Below the pieces are notes generated by a model that did no database searches, had not been told where the DNA came from, and saw only the letters and a program-made list of their open reading frames with translations. Source: an uncultured Veillonellaceae bacterium (GTDB taxonomy: Bacteria > Bacillota > Negativicutes > Veillonellales > Negativicoccaceae). Taken from it: a stretch of DNA of 64,000 nucleotides. A program made the translations under genes and the position numbers. The stretch spans positions 3,364 to 67,363 of the forward strand of contig CAMYCX010000001.1 in assembly GCA_947254705.1 (NCBI GenBank), written 5' to 3'. Shown in pieces: positions 63,969 to 64,000 of this stretch. The stretch's first letter is position 1, and each line of letters opens with the position of its first letter.

Positions 63969-64000
63969 CTGTCTCTTATCCACATCTCCGAGCCCACGAG
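63969..64000. other. Sequencing adapter remnant (Nextera/Tn5 transposon end)
   Basis: The last 32 bases begin CTGTCTCTTAT and continue through CACATCTCCGAGCCCACGAG. This equals the Nextera mosaic end plus read-2 adapter at 31 of 32 positions; the only difference is C for A at 63980. It is not genomic DNA. It marks an untrimmed contig edge. Confidence 0.97.

Noticed and set aside
63976..63984. Perfect DnaA box TTATCCACA near the right end
   Set aside because: It lies entirely inside the adapter and exists only because of the one-base difference from the adapter sequence.
63704..63997. Minus-strand frame starting [10 protein letters not shown]
   Set aside because: Its N terminus is translated from the sequencing adapter, and the rest is the antisense of dinB. 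It is a known kind of artefact.

Overview
The window is chromosomal DNA around the replication origin of a diderm Firmicute, most likely class Negativicutes (Veillonellales-like). The evidence is a Firmicute-type origin block (dnaA-dnaN-S4-recF-DUF721-gyrB to the left; rpmH-rnpA-yidD-yidC-jag-mnmE-mnmG-rsmG and parA-parB to the right), AddAB instead of RecBCD, and a tripartite-type RND pump with lipoprotein adaptor, which implies an outer membrane. The genus cannot be fixed from the sequence alone. GC content is moderately high in most of the window. Transcription diverges from dnaA/rpmH, as expected for leading-strand genes around oriC.

Layout. 1-12.4 kb: methionine sulfoxide reductase, two coupled acyl/aminoacyl-transferase-like genes, exonuclease plus DNA alkyl-transferase, LrgAB, purB-purA, a DAACS symporter, a His-rich secreted protein with an ArsR regulator, and DcuC. 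12.5-19.3 kb: a lower-GC, all-minus block with a MATE exporter and a four-gene set (PotE-like antiporter, fold-III PLP decarboxylase, ornithine/lysine racemase-like protein, second APC antiporter). It resembles a D-ornithine/D-lysine decarboxylation cassette and is probably horizontally acquired. 19.5-27.5 kb: an unusual Cys/Asp/His-repeat protein with a poly-Lys tail, a CorC-like protein, an RND pump with adaptor, and LysP. 27.7-34.9 kb: gyrB to dnaA. DnaA-box clusters lie on both sides of dnaA and share an 18-bp double-box module. 35-47.2 kb: brnQ (inserted between dnaA and rpmH), the rpmH-rsmG run, a PPK2 kinase, parAB with three perfect parS sites (one inside the ppk2 reading frame), DUF4446 and an M23 peptidase. 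47.3-52.5 kb (minus): MFS exporter, GltD-like flavoprotein, YchF with tRNA-Arg(CCU), and a degenerate aminotransferase-like protein. 52.6-64 kb (plus): AEC transporter, ADP-ribosylglycohydrolase, addB-addA, a two-gene ABC importer and the start of dinB.

How the genes work together. LysP can import lysine, and the racemase-decarboxylase-antiporter set could convert it (or ornithine) to polyamine. In Negativicutes such polyamines are known to decorate peptidoglycan and anchor the outer membrane. The origin block carries initiation (DnaA, DnaN), topology (GyrB), repair (RecF, AddAB, Pol IV) and segregation (ParABS).

The last 32 bases (63969-64000) are not biological. They match the Nextera/Tn5 sequencing adapter at 31 of 32 positions, so the window ends at a contig edge and dinB is cut artificially.
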